Positions 53,488-62,427 of a DNA stretch of 64,000 nucleotides are shown piece after piece; positions within the stretch are counted from its first letter, which is position 1, and every line of letters begins with the position of its first letter. This stretch comes from Prolixibacteraceae bacterium (GTDB lineage: Bacteria; Bacteroidota; Bacteroidia; Bacteroidales; Prolixibacteraceae). The position numbers and the translations under genes were made by a program. The notes under the pieces were generated by a model. That model was given only the letters and a program-made list of their open reading frames with translations. It did no database searches and had not been told where the DNA came from. Location: assembly GCA_019459485.1 (NCBI GenBank), contig JAIBEZ010000067.1, forward strand, positions 1-64,000. The letters are read 5' to 3'.

Positions 53488-55803
53488 CTATTCGTCGAGG
53501 GAAGTATTTCCATTGTCAACCAACGACCTGAAATCGTTGGGATACTTTTCCTTATAAAGTTCAAAATACAATTTCACGAAATTATCAAAAACCGAATGTG
53601 CCAGGCTCAACTTTCCCTGACGGATCAGAATGCTGATTTTTTTGCGCAATGCTGGTTCGTTCAGCGGATCGTTGATGCTGATAACTTCGGCCATGTCAAG
53701 GAGTATGGATTCGAATTTTTCTTCAGGAAGTAAACGGAATATTTTGAGCCCAAACTCAATGATCCGGTCACTCATGCGGTCGACATACGGATCGACCCAC
53801 GATTCGCTCATGTTTGGGAACAGCGTTCCTTTTTTCAAAATGAGCAGCAATTCAGGCAATTCATTTTTAATATTTTCAGTATCAGAAGTCAGGGATTCAT
53901 TCAGTTTTGCTTCAACATAAAACAGGTCAATAAAATAGCCATCGGCAAATTCAAACTTCCAGAGTTTATCCTGAAAAACCAGTTTCATTTGGGAACACGA
54001 AGCCAGCAAGGCTTTGAGGTTCTGAATATTTGTGCCACGAATATTTTTTGCTTTGGGCACACTCATTCCAGGCCATAAATAATCTGACAGTTTTTTAGAG
54101 CTGATGCCTTTTTCAAGTGAGCCACTGTGCAGCAAAATGAGCACGAACAGTTGTTTTATTTTGGGAGAAAATTTTAAGCTGATGTCTTTCCCTTCGCTGT
54201 TGAATACTTTTAAGCCACCGAAACAATTGATTTTTTCAGGAGCATCGTGAATGGATAATTTTTGATTTGGAAGAGCAACCGGAATATGTTTTACCACGGC
54301 TTCAGATGTTCTTTTTCGGCGTATTTGTATGAATAAAATGAATCCTAAAACTCCAAATAAAAATATTATCCCTGTGATATATCCAGCTGAAACAGGACTT
54401 TGGTCCTCTTTTGAAGACAAAAATTCATTTCGTACCTGTTCTTCATTCAATTCCCTGTCCCATATTTTAATTTCGTGAATGTATCCGGTGAAAAATTCCT
54501 CCCACAGGTTGCTGCCGATCAACATTGTATAGTCCGATTGCACATAAGGCGTTAACAAACTGATCGTTTCCGTTCGTTCGCCGTTCATGTAAAAACTAAT
54601 CTGATTGTCGGCGACCGAATGCACCAGCCCGATAAAAGTCCACTGATTGACTGGTATTTGTGTTTTTTCTGAATGGTAATCTTTGATTCCCTGCGCGGTA
54701 AAAGTCAGGAGTCCGTCATGAATTTTCAGCACAAAATCTTTTCCCTTGCCTATGATGCAATTGTTTTGTCCAAGTTCGGTTGATTTAATCCAGGCAGTAA
54801 TACTGAAATTGGGTTTTAGTGCCGAGCGGCTCATCAAACCGCAGTCGGCATAAGCATTTCCGGAGAAATATGCACAGTTTTTCCAGGTTTCATCATCCTT
54901 GAAATCAATGGTGTAATTGATTATTTCGGTATCATTTTTCCGTTGCAGGTTTTGCACTTTATTTGAAAAAACATAATGATCCGTCAACCCAAAATCGGGA
55001 TCGAGCGAAACCACATTGAATACCTTCAGGTTCCTCAGATTTTCAGGACTTGGAAGTACAATGTCAGGAGAAAACTGATAGCCAGCTTTGTAAGGCGCCA
55101 ATGCCGGGCTGCTTCCAAAGCTGGTGGGGAAACTAAAGTACCCGTTTGTTCTGCGGTGGGGAAAATCTTTCCACGAAACGTCGGCAAGCAATTCGTTGCC
55201 ATTCCTGATTACCCCGAATATTTTTGGCTGATTGTTCAGGGCGGAAACAATGCCGGCAGCTTTCCGGATATTTTGGGAATCGACTTGAATAAAATTGGGC
55301 AGTTTCCCGGTACGTTCCCAAAAGCTGACAAAATAGTCAACCGAGGGAAAGGAATCAGCGTCAGCAATTATCCAGAGCAATTCGTTGCAGGTGAGTTGTT
55401 TCAGTTGCGATTCGTAATTTTCTGAAATCCTGAATTCATCCATATTCCGGCCATTCAGAAGAAATATTCCTGAAGGCAATTTGCTTTGATTCAGACTTTC
55501 TTCTTCAGAAATAATCATGACCGGTAGATTCTTAGCCGGAATTGTTGCCATCAGACGGTCCAATTGATCGGTCGAACTTCCTGAAAAAAGAAATGCCAGC
55601 GGAATATTTTCATGAATTAGCGAGTCTAGCTGGTCTGGCCCGAGCTCTTCAGGAAGAATGAGCAGATGAGCTTTAAGCCGAACAGAAAGCCTCATTGAAT
55701 CAGGAAGTTCTGCAATATTTCCTGTTCCGGTCTGTGCAAAAACCGGCAAACAGAATAGCAGCTGGATCAACAAAAACTGATATGATTTTTTTATCCGGAT
55801 CAA
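53488..55803 (-). CDS. Second transmembrane regulator: barrel-like domain, LamG, TM, SARP-like DNA-binding domain
   Basis: A 771-residue paralogue of the regulator at 21794. The signal peptide IKKSYQFLLIQLLFCLPVFA leads to a domain of about 220 residues that shares TGKLPNFIQVDSQN and GYFSFPTSFGSSPALAP with its paralogue (TGKTPNFVMLDRYE and GKYCFPVGPGDNLVLAP), but has lost more of the PLC-like core. A LamG domain (270-460: FSITAWIKS, NQWTFIGLVHS, GYIHEIKIWDREL), one TM helix (474-494), the winged helix (526-625: NCFGGLKVFN, SPKIKQLFVLILLHSG, SKKLSDYLWPG) and a BTAD-like tail follow. No ATG exists between the upstream stop and the signal peptide, so I propose TTG at 55803. Confidence 0.75.
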   Translation of the reverse strand: MIRIKKSYQFLLIQLLFCLPVFAQTGTGNIAELPDSMRLSVRLKAHLLILPEELGPDQLDSLIHENIPLAFLFSGSSTDQLDRLMATIPAKNLPVMIISEEESLNQSKLPSGIFLLNGRNMDEFRISENYESQLKQLTCNELLWIIADADSFPSVDYFVSFWERTGKLPNFIQVDSQNIRKAAGIVSALNNQPKIFGVIRNGNELLADVSWKDFPHRRTNGYFSFPTSFGSSPALAPYKAGYQFSPDIVLPSPENLRNLKVFNVVSLDPDFGLTDHYVFSNKVQNLQRKNDTEIINYTIDFKDDETWKNCAYFSGNAYADCGLMSRSALKPNFSITAWIKSTELGQNNCIIGKGKDFVLKIHDGLLTFTAQGIKDYHSEKTQIPVNQWTFIGLVHSVADNQISFYMNGERTETISLLTPYVQSDYTMLIGSNLWEEFFTGYIHEIKIWDRELNEEQVRNEFLSSKEDQSPVSAGYITGIIFLFGVLGFILFIQIRRKRTSEAVVKHIPVALPNQKLSIHDAPEKINCFGGLKVFNSEGKDISLKFSPKIKQLFVLILLHSGSLEKGISSKKLSDYLWPGMSVPKAKNIRGTNIQNLKALLASCSQMKLVFQDKLWKFEFADGYFIDLFYVEAKLNESLTSDTENIKNELPELLLILKKGTLFPNMSESWVDPYVDRMSDRIIEFGLKIFRLLPEEKFESILLDMAEVISINDPLNEPALRKKISILIRQGKLSLAHSVFDNFVKLYFELYKEKYPNDFRSLVDNGNTSLDE

Positions 55804-55952
55804 AATTAGCTGAAGTGATTCGTGAATGCACAAACTTATAAAAAACCGCGAATTTTGCCGGTACAATGTTGGCCTTTTTCACTTTTGAATGATGCAGGTT
55901 AATTTGTAAAAGCAAAAACTTTGGAAATCGGGTTGTGTATTTATAGTTTCCA

Positions 55953-56057
55953 AAAACGATGCGGTCTTTTTTAAAAACGATAAGCATCGTTTTATAAAAC
56001 TGTGCTTATCGTTTTAAATCTGTTGCTTATCTTTTTTTAAACGATGCGCATCGTTTT
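55953..56057. promoter_or_regulatory. Phased operator array of AAAACGAT boxes
   Basis: In the 523-bp gap between the regulator and the aldehyde dehydrogenase gene: AAAACGAT at 55953 and 55974 (21 bp apart), and its complement ATCGTTTT at 55986, 56008, 56029 (one change) and 56050 (22, 21, 21 bp apart). Two pairs form palindromes: AAAACGATAAGCATCGTTTT (55974-55993) and AAACGATGCGCATCGTTT (56039-56056, perfect). The spacing of two helical turns puts all boxes on one face of the DNA. The rest of 55867-56389 shows only a promoter near its right end. Confidence 0.65.
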
Positions 56058-56364
56058 TCGGGGCATTTCAGTGCTCTTCAAAAAACTGGAATAGAGCCCG
56101 CAGTAAGGAATCAGTTGTGTATCGTTTTTTTATCTCCTGAATAATTTTATCTCAATTTTAATTTTGGTGATACAGTTTTCAGGGTTTTCAAAATCGCACA
56201 CTTTATATACTTCACGGGAAGTTCCGGAGGACGATAAACCTTGCTGCATCATTGCCAATGTGTTTATTTAAATTTTCAGGAACAAAGGAAACACGGGCAT
56301 GTGACAACAGTATGTCAGTAGGGTTGTAAAGGAGAGAGAAATTTTTTATCTTTCCTCAAATTGC

Positions 56365-56372
56365 TACTTTTG
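56365..56372 (+). promoter_or_regulatory. -7 element TACTTTTG of the aldehyde dehydrogenase gene
   Basis: It fits TAnnTTTG, with a T-run about 20 bp upstream, 18 bp in front of the ATG. Confidence 0.5.
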
Positions 56373-56389
56373 GTAAAAACCTTTTTCAC

Positions 56390-57757
56390 ATGCAATCCAT
56401 CAATCCATTTTCAGGCGAAACAATCAGGAATTATCCGGAATACACTTCGGCAGAAGTTGAACAAATCATCGTCCATGTTGACCGTGCTTTTCAACAATGG
56501 AAACTGACAAGCTTTGAAGAAAGGTCGGTTTGCATGAAAAACCTTCAGGCCAAATTGCTTGAAAAGAAGGCGGAACTTGCTTCTGTCATGACTTCTGAAA
56601 TGGGGAAAGTACTGCGCGAAGCCATTGGCGAGATCGAAAAATGTGCCCTGGTTTGTGCGTTTTATGCCGAAAATGCCGAATCGTTCCTGAAAAACGAACG
56701 CATAAAGACAGAAGCATCCGAATCGTATATTACCTATCAGCCCATCGGAACTGTGCTGGCCGTAATGCCCTGGAACTTCCCGTTCTGGCAGGTTTTCAGG
56801 TTTTTGGCTCCGGCATTGATGGCAGGCAATACAGGCGTTCTGAAACATGCGTCGAATGTTTCGGGTTGCGCGCTGGCCATCGAGCAATTGGTTATAGATG
56901 CCGGATTTCCGGAGAATGTTTTCCGAACTCTTTTAATAGGCTCGAAAGAAGTTAAAGCAGTGATTGAAAATCCTTTTATAAAAGCAGTTACACTTACAGG
57001 CAGCACTCCGGCCGGAAAATCAGTTGCTTCGGTAGCTGGTTCGATGCTGAAAAAATCGGTACTCGAACTGGGTGGAAGCGATCCGTACCTGATTCTGGAA
57101 GATGCAAACATTGAAACCGCTTCCCGCTTGTGTGTGACCAGTCGCTTGCTGAATGCCGGACAAAGCTGCATTGGCGCCAAGCGGTTTATTGTAGCCGATC
57201 AGATTTACGATCAATTCAAAGCTGAATTTGTGCGCCTGATGGCAGCGGCTAATTATGGTGATCCGCTCGAACCACAAACTACCATTGGCCCATTGGCCCG
57301 CATTGATTTGCGCGACGAACTGCACCAGCAAGTGGCGAAAAGCCGCGAAATGGGCGCAACCGTTTTACTTGGCGGATTTATTCCTGAAGGCAAAGCTGCA
57401 TTTTATACGCCAACGGTTTTGGAAAATGTGGTTCCCGAAATGCCTGCCTATCACGAAGAATTGTTTGGCCCGGTGGCTGTGCTTTATCGTTTTAAAACTG
57501 AAGAAGAAGCCATCCGGATTGCCAACGATACTGTTTTTGGATTGGGGGCAGGTATTTTTACTGCTGATATCGCGAAAGCTAAAATGCTTGCTGAAAAAGG
57601 ATTGGAAGCCGGTTGTGTCTTTGTAAACGACTTTGTAAAATCTGATCCGCGCCTTCCGTTTGGCGGCATCAAAGGAAGTGGCTATGGCCGCGAATTGTCG
57701 GCAGTTGGTATCCGCGAATTTATGAATGTGAAAACGGTGGTCGTGAGCATTAATTGA
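56390..57757 (+). CDS. NAD(P)-dependent succinate-semialdehyde/aldehyde dehydrogenase
   Basis: A 455-residue aldehyde dehydrogenase of the YneI/GabD-like type. The cofactor region has VLAVMPWNFPFWQVFRFL, the glycine motif TGSTPAGKSV, the general base in LELGGSDPYLIL, and the catalytic cysteine in NAGQSCIGAKR. The C-terminal FVNDFVKSDPRLPFGGIKGSGYGRELS is typical of succinate-semialdehyde dehydrogenases. It turns an aldehyde into the acid in the cytoplasm. It lies to the right of the phased operator array, so it may share control with the divergent regulator gene. Confidence 0.88.
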   Translation: MQSINPFSGETIRNYPEYTSAEVEQIIVHVDRAFQQWKLTSFEERSVCMKNLQAKLLEKKAELASVMTSEMGKVLREAIGEIEKCALVCAFYAENAESFLKNERIKTEASESYITYQPIGTVLAVMPWNFPFWQVFRFLAPALMAGNTGVLKHASNVSGCALAIEQLVIDAGFPENVFRTLLIGSKEVKAVIENPFIKAVTLTGSTPAGKSVASVAGSMLKKSVLELGGSDPYLILEDANIETASRLCVTSRLLNAGQSCIGAKRFIVADQIYDQFKAEFVRLMAAANYGDPLEPQTTIGPLARIDLRDELHQQVAKSREMGATVLLGGFIPEGKAAFYTPTVLENVVPEMPAYHEELFGPVAVLYRFKTEEEAIRIANDTVFGLGAGIFTADIAKAKMLAEKGLEAGCVFVNDFVKSDPRLPFGGIKGSGYGRELSAVGIREFMNVKTVVVSIN

Positions 57758-57817
57758 ACCACATAGGCACATAGAGCACATAGTTTTTTCTATTGTGCTC
57801 TATGTGCCTATGTGGTT
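57757..57817. terminator. Very long hairpin behind the aldehyde dehydrogenase gene
   Basis: The arms 57757-57780 and 57794-57817 pair over 24 bp without mismatch, around a short T-rich loop; the left arm begins at the stop codon. The arms consist of a repeated CACATAG-type word. A T-rich stretch follows. This is a terminator, perhaps derived from a small mobile or REP-type repeat. Confidence 0.75.
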
Positions 57818-57892
57818 TGTTTTATTTTTTGACTTTTCGGAGTGGACTCAAGTATTTGAATTTTAAGATATTTTTTGAGAGATAATCCGGGA

Positions 57893-58909
57893 TTATTCCC
57901 CGTATTTCAGTAAAAATTCAGGATTGATGGCTTTGAAACTTAAGCGCCCTGCATCAAACGTTTCGTTCGATAACACGGAATAACTGATTTCATTTAACGG
58001 ACGGATCACAATACCCTCAGCCCAAACATCAGGACAAATTTTACTTTTAATTGTGGCCATTCTGACGATGGCGTTGATATCGTTTTCAAGCTCATAATCT
58101 CTTGAAACAATCGGAACAGTTGATAATTCAAGCTGATTCATTAAATTGAAAAACTGCTCAAAACGAAGATATTCAAACCGGTCGATATCAAAGGCATTGA
58201 AAAACAGCATGGTCTGCCCTCTTAATTTCAGTTTGTTACTTTGAATTCCTTCGCCAACCAATTCGCCTTGAATAGCGAAATTGCCATTTAAGGCCCGCAA
58301 CTTGTTTTCAATATCCATCTCACGCGCAACTTTCCAAAAGCTATTTTCCTCATCTTCCAACAGTTCAAGGTTGCGACTGCAAACGCCAAATTCTCCCTTG
58401 TTAATAAAGTAAGTTCCTGAACTTCCATCCACTTTTTCGGTCACATAACATTTTGTGCCTTTGTATTTGTCCAGAACATGCTGTAAAACCTGAACCCTTG
58501 TTTCATCGGTTTTGGGAATAAATGAAGGAAATTTGCCTTTCGCAATTCCGGCTAAGCAGGCCGGCATTGGCGGTTCATATTTCTCAATGCCCAATACTTC
58601 GGTACAATCTGCATCCTCTGCGATTTCGAAATCGGAAGGTAATATCGACAACGGGAAACAGATGCCCTGTGAAACTTGTCCGCGAAGACGAATGGTTCGC
58701 ACGCGCATTCCCCTGGGTTTTAGAAACTCAAACACAGGTTTGTCAGGCATCAAACAATCAACCTCGCAATACACGACCAAATCACCAACACTGAAATCAC
58801 CTTTTTTTACCACCAACTGCCAACCCAATACGGTGGCTTTTTCAATCGCATCAGCATTTTCAATGGGTTCCAATGCTTTTATTTTCTGGATACTTGCAAG
58901 TTTTCTCAT
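57893..58909 (-). CDS. RNA ligase of the DRB0094 (Rnl5-like) family
   Basis: A 338-residue nucleotidyltransferase. The N-terminal part (1-95) is an OB-like domain (SVGDLVVYCEVDCLMPD, MRVRTIRLRGQVSQGICFPL). The ligase core has motif I TEKVDGSSG with the AMP-binding lysine, motif III FGVCSRNLEL, motif IIIa/IV AIQGELVGEGIQ and AEGIVIRP, and motif V RLSFKAINPEFLLKYG. This order matches the RNA ligases first described from Deinococcus. Members seal nicked RNA with ATP. No nuclease or tRNA-repair partner is adjacent. Confidence 0.85.
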   Translation of the reverse strand: MRKLASIQKIKALEPIENADAIEKATVLGWQLVVKKGDFSVGDLVVYCEVDCLMPDKPVFEFLKPRGMRVRTIRLRGQVSQGICFPLSILPSDFEIAEDADCTEVLGIEKYEPPMPACLAGIAKGKFPSFIPKTDETRVQVLQHVLDKYKGTKCYVTEKVDGSSGTYFINKGEFGVCSRNLELLEDEENSFWKVAREMDIENKLRALNGNFAIQGELVGEGIQSNKLKLRGQTMLFFNAFDIDRFEYLRFEQFFNLMNQLELSTVPIVSRDYELENDINAIVRMATIKSKICPDVWAEGIVIRPLNEISYSVLSNETFDAGRLSFKAINPEFLLKYGE

Positions 58910-59045
58910 GGCTTATTTTTCCTGAATTTAAAGTTCACTAATATACGAATAAACACACCGATTCACGAAGTTTAAGGAAACTACAGTCCCCCATAACGGA
59001 CTTGCACCGTCAGGTTATTCGCTATGCAAGGCGCACCTAAAACAA

Positions 59046-59068
59046 GGGGCCGGTTTTAAGCCAGCCCC
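59046..59068 (-). terminator. Terminator of the PHP-domain gene
   Basis: GGGGCCGG and CCAGCCCC pair with one mismatch; on the minus strand a TTGTTTT follows. The rest of 58910-59124 shows no gene. Confidence 0.6.
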
Positions 59069-59124
59069 AAATCAATTTATCGGATGATAGAACTAAAATT
59101 TTTGATGTTTCATAAATCAGAAAA

Positions 59125-61347
59125 CTACTGTTTTATAAACTGCATTGAATAACTGCCTTTACTGCTGCTGAGTTTTAGCAGGTAAGTTCCGGGAACAAAA
59201 TTACTGCAATCAACCTGTGCTTCAGTCATAGCTTTGTTAAACTTTATTTCTTTAACCAGGCTGCCGTTAATTGAATAAATCAGAATTCTTTCCACTTCTG
59301 TTTTTCCATCAAAGCTGACAGTTAAAACATCGTAAACCGGATTTGGATATACCAGAATTCCTTCTTCTGAGATTTCATCTGAACCAGTTTGCATGGCAGC
59401 TGTTTCCTGAATTATTCCGCTTTTGGTTGAATTAGAATTAATAGTTGAGGTGTATTCAACATGCAGGAGCGGTGCTTTTTCTGATGGTGATCCCTCATAA
59501 GATTCAGCAGTACGCGTTCCGGTTCCGGTAATAATAAATGCCATACTTTGCCCGGATTTCCATCCTGTACGGTTAACAATTTCCTGAACGATTGTTGTTA
59601 AATCATTGGTTTGATAAACATTTTCAGCCAACCACGCCGCTGGTAGCCAGCTTACACTGGCCAAAGTTTTTGGTCGCGAAGAAATGTTCTTTGATTTGAT
59701 GCTAAAAGTGGATGCGTTATCAGTCGCTTCACCTTTTACAGTAAGCGAACTTGTAGTGGTGGAAGCTTTGTCAGCCACAAATTCAATATATGCTTTTGCA
59801 ATGGTTGCTCCCTGTGGAATTGTCAAACTGTTAAATCGCAACCCGATAATCTGATTACCTGAAGTTTTCGATTCATATACAATATTCAGGACCGCGTCGG
59901 TTAATACCATAGTTCCCTTGGTATATTGCTCGGCATCATCGCTTCCTGAAGATATGCGTACCCGGGCAGTACTGTTGACTGGTGGAATAATTTCATTAAC
60001 CATAACCGCAACCGGTTCAGATAATTTAAAAGCGCCCAGGTTGTCAAATGCTTTTGCTGTCAAAGAATATGGACCGGCAACGGCTGGCGTCCAGGTGTAT
60101 CCATAAGGTGCAGTCAAGTCTTCTCCAAGAGAATTTCCGTTAAGCAAGAACTCAACTTTTGATATAGTTCCATCGGGATCGGAAGCTGCAGCAACAATAT
60201 TAATCGGGTCACCCACATTAAATTGTAAACCATTGAGCGGACTTGTGATTGAAACCACCGGAGTCTGGTTGGCAGTTCCTTCAATAAATACCGGTGATGA
60301 AATGGCTTCGTCTCCGTCGGCCTGGGTTACTTTCACGTAAAAATAATCTTTGTCAACGCCGGTCAGCGATCGGGTAATGGTAATATTATTAGCCCACGGA
60401 TTAAGATAAATGGTCTCAGCAACAGCACCGTTTTTCATGAGCACCACTTTTGTAAAGGATTCGTTTGCATCTTCATCTTTAGCAGAAATCTCTATATTCA
60501 GGGTGCCTCCCGTAATCGTTGAGCCCATTTCAGCCCCATTAACTTTTAACGAAAGAGAAAGGTTTCTATCGAGTGTGGAAAAAAACCTGCGTGCAATAAG
60601 GGCATTCAAAATATCTTTACGGGTCAGGTTTTCGGCTAATACGCCCAAACGCCAGTCTGTTCTTGTTCCCCAGGTCGAAGCGTGATTATCGTCGCTGCCT
60701 GCTGCGCCGATTTTCCAGCCGCGCGACAAAGCTTCGTCGAAATAGCTCTTTCCTCCGTCATTACTATAGAATCCGTCGTTGTAGTAATACGTGCCGAATC
60801 CATCCGCATCATTCCACAACTCCATCCCCACGAATTTTGCTGAAGGCGTATTGGTGAAATGGTTGAATTCCTGATAAGACCACCAAGCCCATCCCGGATG
60901 GTTGAAAAAAGCAATTCCGGCGCGGACATTAACCCAGGTAAGCAACTCCTGGAAATTGTCGGTAGCGGACGACAAGTAAGAGCAGTAATCATCTGTATTT
61001 ATTACTGTTGCATGGCCTTGAAAAACCGAGGACCATTCAAAACCATAAAATGTGGTAAAGATGCCATCCAGATTGTAAGTATTGGCAGCATTTTTTATAG
61101 CTGCCCATTCCGTATTATCCATCATTTCTGAATGATCGGAAAGACTGAAAAAGTCGAGGCCGGCGGTGTTTTTAGCATAGTCATAAGCTTGAGTGGGTGT
61201 GCCCGTTCCATCCGAAACCGAGGTGTGATTATGCAAATGGCCGTAATACACGTTGTAAGTTTCAGTACTGGTTTGTGCAGCCGAATAGAATCCGCAGAAG
61301 CAGAGCATTAAAAAAATCAGGGTTAAATGTAAATAATTTCGTTTCAT
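59125..61347 (-). CDS. Secreted PHP-domain (CehA/McbA-like) metallohydrolase with Ig domain and T9SS sorting domain
   Basis: A 740-residue protein. After the signal peptide (ending SAAQTST) a PHP metal site is visible: YGHLHNHTSVSDGTG, FFSLSDHSEMMD, AFFNHPGWAW and AAGSDDNHAST. Residues about 370-460 form an Ig-like domain (PVVSITSPLNGLQFNVGDPI, VEFLLNGNSLG, GPYSLTAKAFDN). Then follows a jelly-roll module (ARVRISSGSDDAEQYTKGTM), and the T9SS sorting domain is at the end (VYPNPVYDVLTVSF, VPGTYLLKLSS). CehA-like proteins split phosphoester or carbamate bonds. The surface location suggests a nutrient-gathering role. Confidence 0.85.
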   Translation of the reverse strand: MKRNYLHLTLIFLMLCFCGFYSAAQTSTETYNVYYGHLHNHTSVSDGTGTPTQAYDYAKNTAGLDFFSLSDHSEMMDNTEWAAIKNAANTYNLDGIFTTFYGFEWSSVFQGHATVINTDDYCSYLSSATDNFQELLTWVNVRAGIAFFNHPGWAWWSYQEFNHFTNTPSAKFVGMELWNDADGFGTYYYNDGFYSNDGGKSYFDEALSRGWKIGAAGSDDNHASTWGTRTDWRLGVLAENLTRKDILNALIARRFFSTLDRNLSLSLKVNGAEMGSTITGGTLNIEISAKDEDANESFTKVVLMKNGAVAETIYLNPWANNITITRSLTGVDKDYFYVKVTQADGDEAISSPVFIEGTANQTPVVSITSPLNGLQFNVGDPINIVAAASDPDGTISKVEFLLNGNSLGEDLTAPYGYTWTPAVAGPYSLTAKAFDNLGAFKLSEPVAVMVNEIIPPVNSTARVRISSGSDDAEQYTKGTMVLTDAVLNIVYESKTSGNQIIGLRFNSLTIPQGATIAKAYIEFVADKASTTTSSLTVKGEATDNASTFSIKSKNISSRPKTLASVSWLPAAWLAENVYQTNDLTTIVQEIVNRTGWKSGQSMAFIITGTGTRTAESYEGSPSEKAPLLHVEYTSTINSNSTKSGIIQETAAMQTGSDEISEEGILVYPNPVYDVLTVSFDGKTEVERILIYSINGSLVKEIKFNKAMTEAQVDCSNFVPGTYLLKLSSSKGSYSMQFIKQ

Positions 61348-61605
61348 AGCTTTAAAAATTTAGGATGAATACGATTAAATATGAGAAAGAATTCTCTGGG
61401 AAAGAGGTGATTAAATTTACCACAAATTCAAATGTCAGTCAAGGATTCAACCATTTATTTTTCAGCAATTTAAACCATACTGACACTAAGGATCAGGATT
61501 TTAAACCCGGTTACGTCCAAAAGTAAATTCCTCAAAAAATAGGCACTTTGAAACCATTTTCTTATTTTCTACTTTAGCCGACTTATAGAAACCCCCCATC
61601 CACAA

Positions 61606-62190
61606 ATGGTTCAAATCGGAAACAAAGGACTGTTTACCACTACAAGGAATCCTGAATTGTTTGATGATCTCTTCAGGCAGTATTCCAAACCTTTGTTTTA
61701 TTATGCCGCCAAATTTGTTGACGATGAAGCAGCCCGGGATATTGTTCAGGATGTGTTCGTTAAATTGTGGGATGATAAAAATCTCACCATCAAACGCTCG
61801 TTCAACGCTCTGCTGTTTACAATGGTTCGGAATAATTGTCTTCAGCATCTGGAAAAAATGAAGGTCAGGAATAAATACCTCGAATCGGCCAAACTAAAAC
61901 TTCAGGAAGAAGAACTCCGATTTTACATGGAAGAAAAAACCAGCCTGTTGGAGCAGGAACTGGAAAATAAGTTGAACGAAGTGTTGGGTAATTTACCCGA
62001 TCGCTGCCGACAGATTTTTACATTGAGCCGATTCGAGAACAAAAAGAACAAGGAAATTGCCGAAGAACTGGACATTTCCGTGAAAGCCGTCGAAAAACAA
62101 ATCACCAAAGCGCTGGGCACCATCCGGACTGAAATGAAAGATTATTTACCATTGCTGCTGTTTTTATCGGGGCATCTGTTTAAGAATTAG
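61606..62190 (+). CDS. FecI-type ECF sigma factor
   Basis: A 194-residue ECF sigma factor. Region 2 is LFDDLFRQYSKPLFYYAAKF, DIVQDVFVKLWDDK; region 4 is LPDRCRQIFTLSRFENKKNK, EIAEELDISVKAVEKQITKA. It is followed by FecR and SusC genes, the standard order of the Bacteroidota sigma/anti-sigma/TonB-receptor loci, where a substrate bound at the outer membrane releases the sigma factor. The 258-bp gap upstream shows no gene. Confidence 0.92.
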   Translation: MVQIGNKGLFTTTRNPELFDDLFRQYSKPLFYYAAKFVDDEAARDIVQDVFVKLWDDKNLTIKRSFNALLFTMVRNNCLQHLEKMKVRNKYLESAKLKLQEEELRFYMEEKTSLLEQELENKLNEVLGNLPDRCRQIFTLSRFENKKNKEIAEELDISVKAVEKQITKALGTIRTEMKDYLPLLLFLSGHLFKN

Positions 62191-62199
62191 TTTTGGGTG

Positions 62200-62310
62200 C
62201 GGAGATTTTTAATCTCCGTTTTTAGTTTAAAAACCGCGATTAGAAATCGCGGCTCCCGGGTTCCACTTCCAAATCATTACTGAATCCTGACCACTGCGAC
62301 TGATCACCCC
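62200..62310. repeat. Paired hairpins and dispersed repeat
   Basis: Two palindromes (GGAGATT-x-AATCTCC near 62201-62218 and CCGCGATT-aga-AATCGCGG near 62232-62250) are followed by a copy of the CACTGCGACTGATCAC repeat (62292-62307). This is a REP-like intergenic unit between sigma and FecR genes. Confidence 0.5.
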
Positions 62311-62373
62311 TTCTCACTTTCAAATTTTCACATCTTCACATTTTCACATCTTCACAAAAAAATCTTCTTCCAC

Positions 62374-62411
62374 GGGGTAGGGTTTTTTCGCCTCTTCCGA
62401 TCATAGAGTAG
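62374..62411 (+). promoter_or_regulatory. Possible ECF-type promoter of fecR
   Basis: GGGGTAGGG (62374-62382) followed about 20 bp later by ATCATAGAGTAG is an unusual sequence close to the FecR start. I infer an ECF-sigma-dependent autoregulated promoter; this is tentative. Confidence 0.4.
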
Positions 62412-62427
62412 TAAAAGCAAAAAAAAC

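Noticed and set aside
58910-59124. A possible small gene or RNA in this gap
   Set aside because: No frame with a convincing start or family was found; only a terminator hairpin can be supported.
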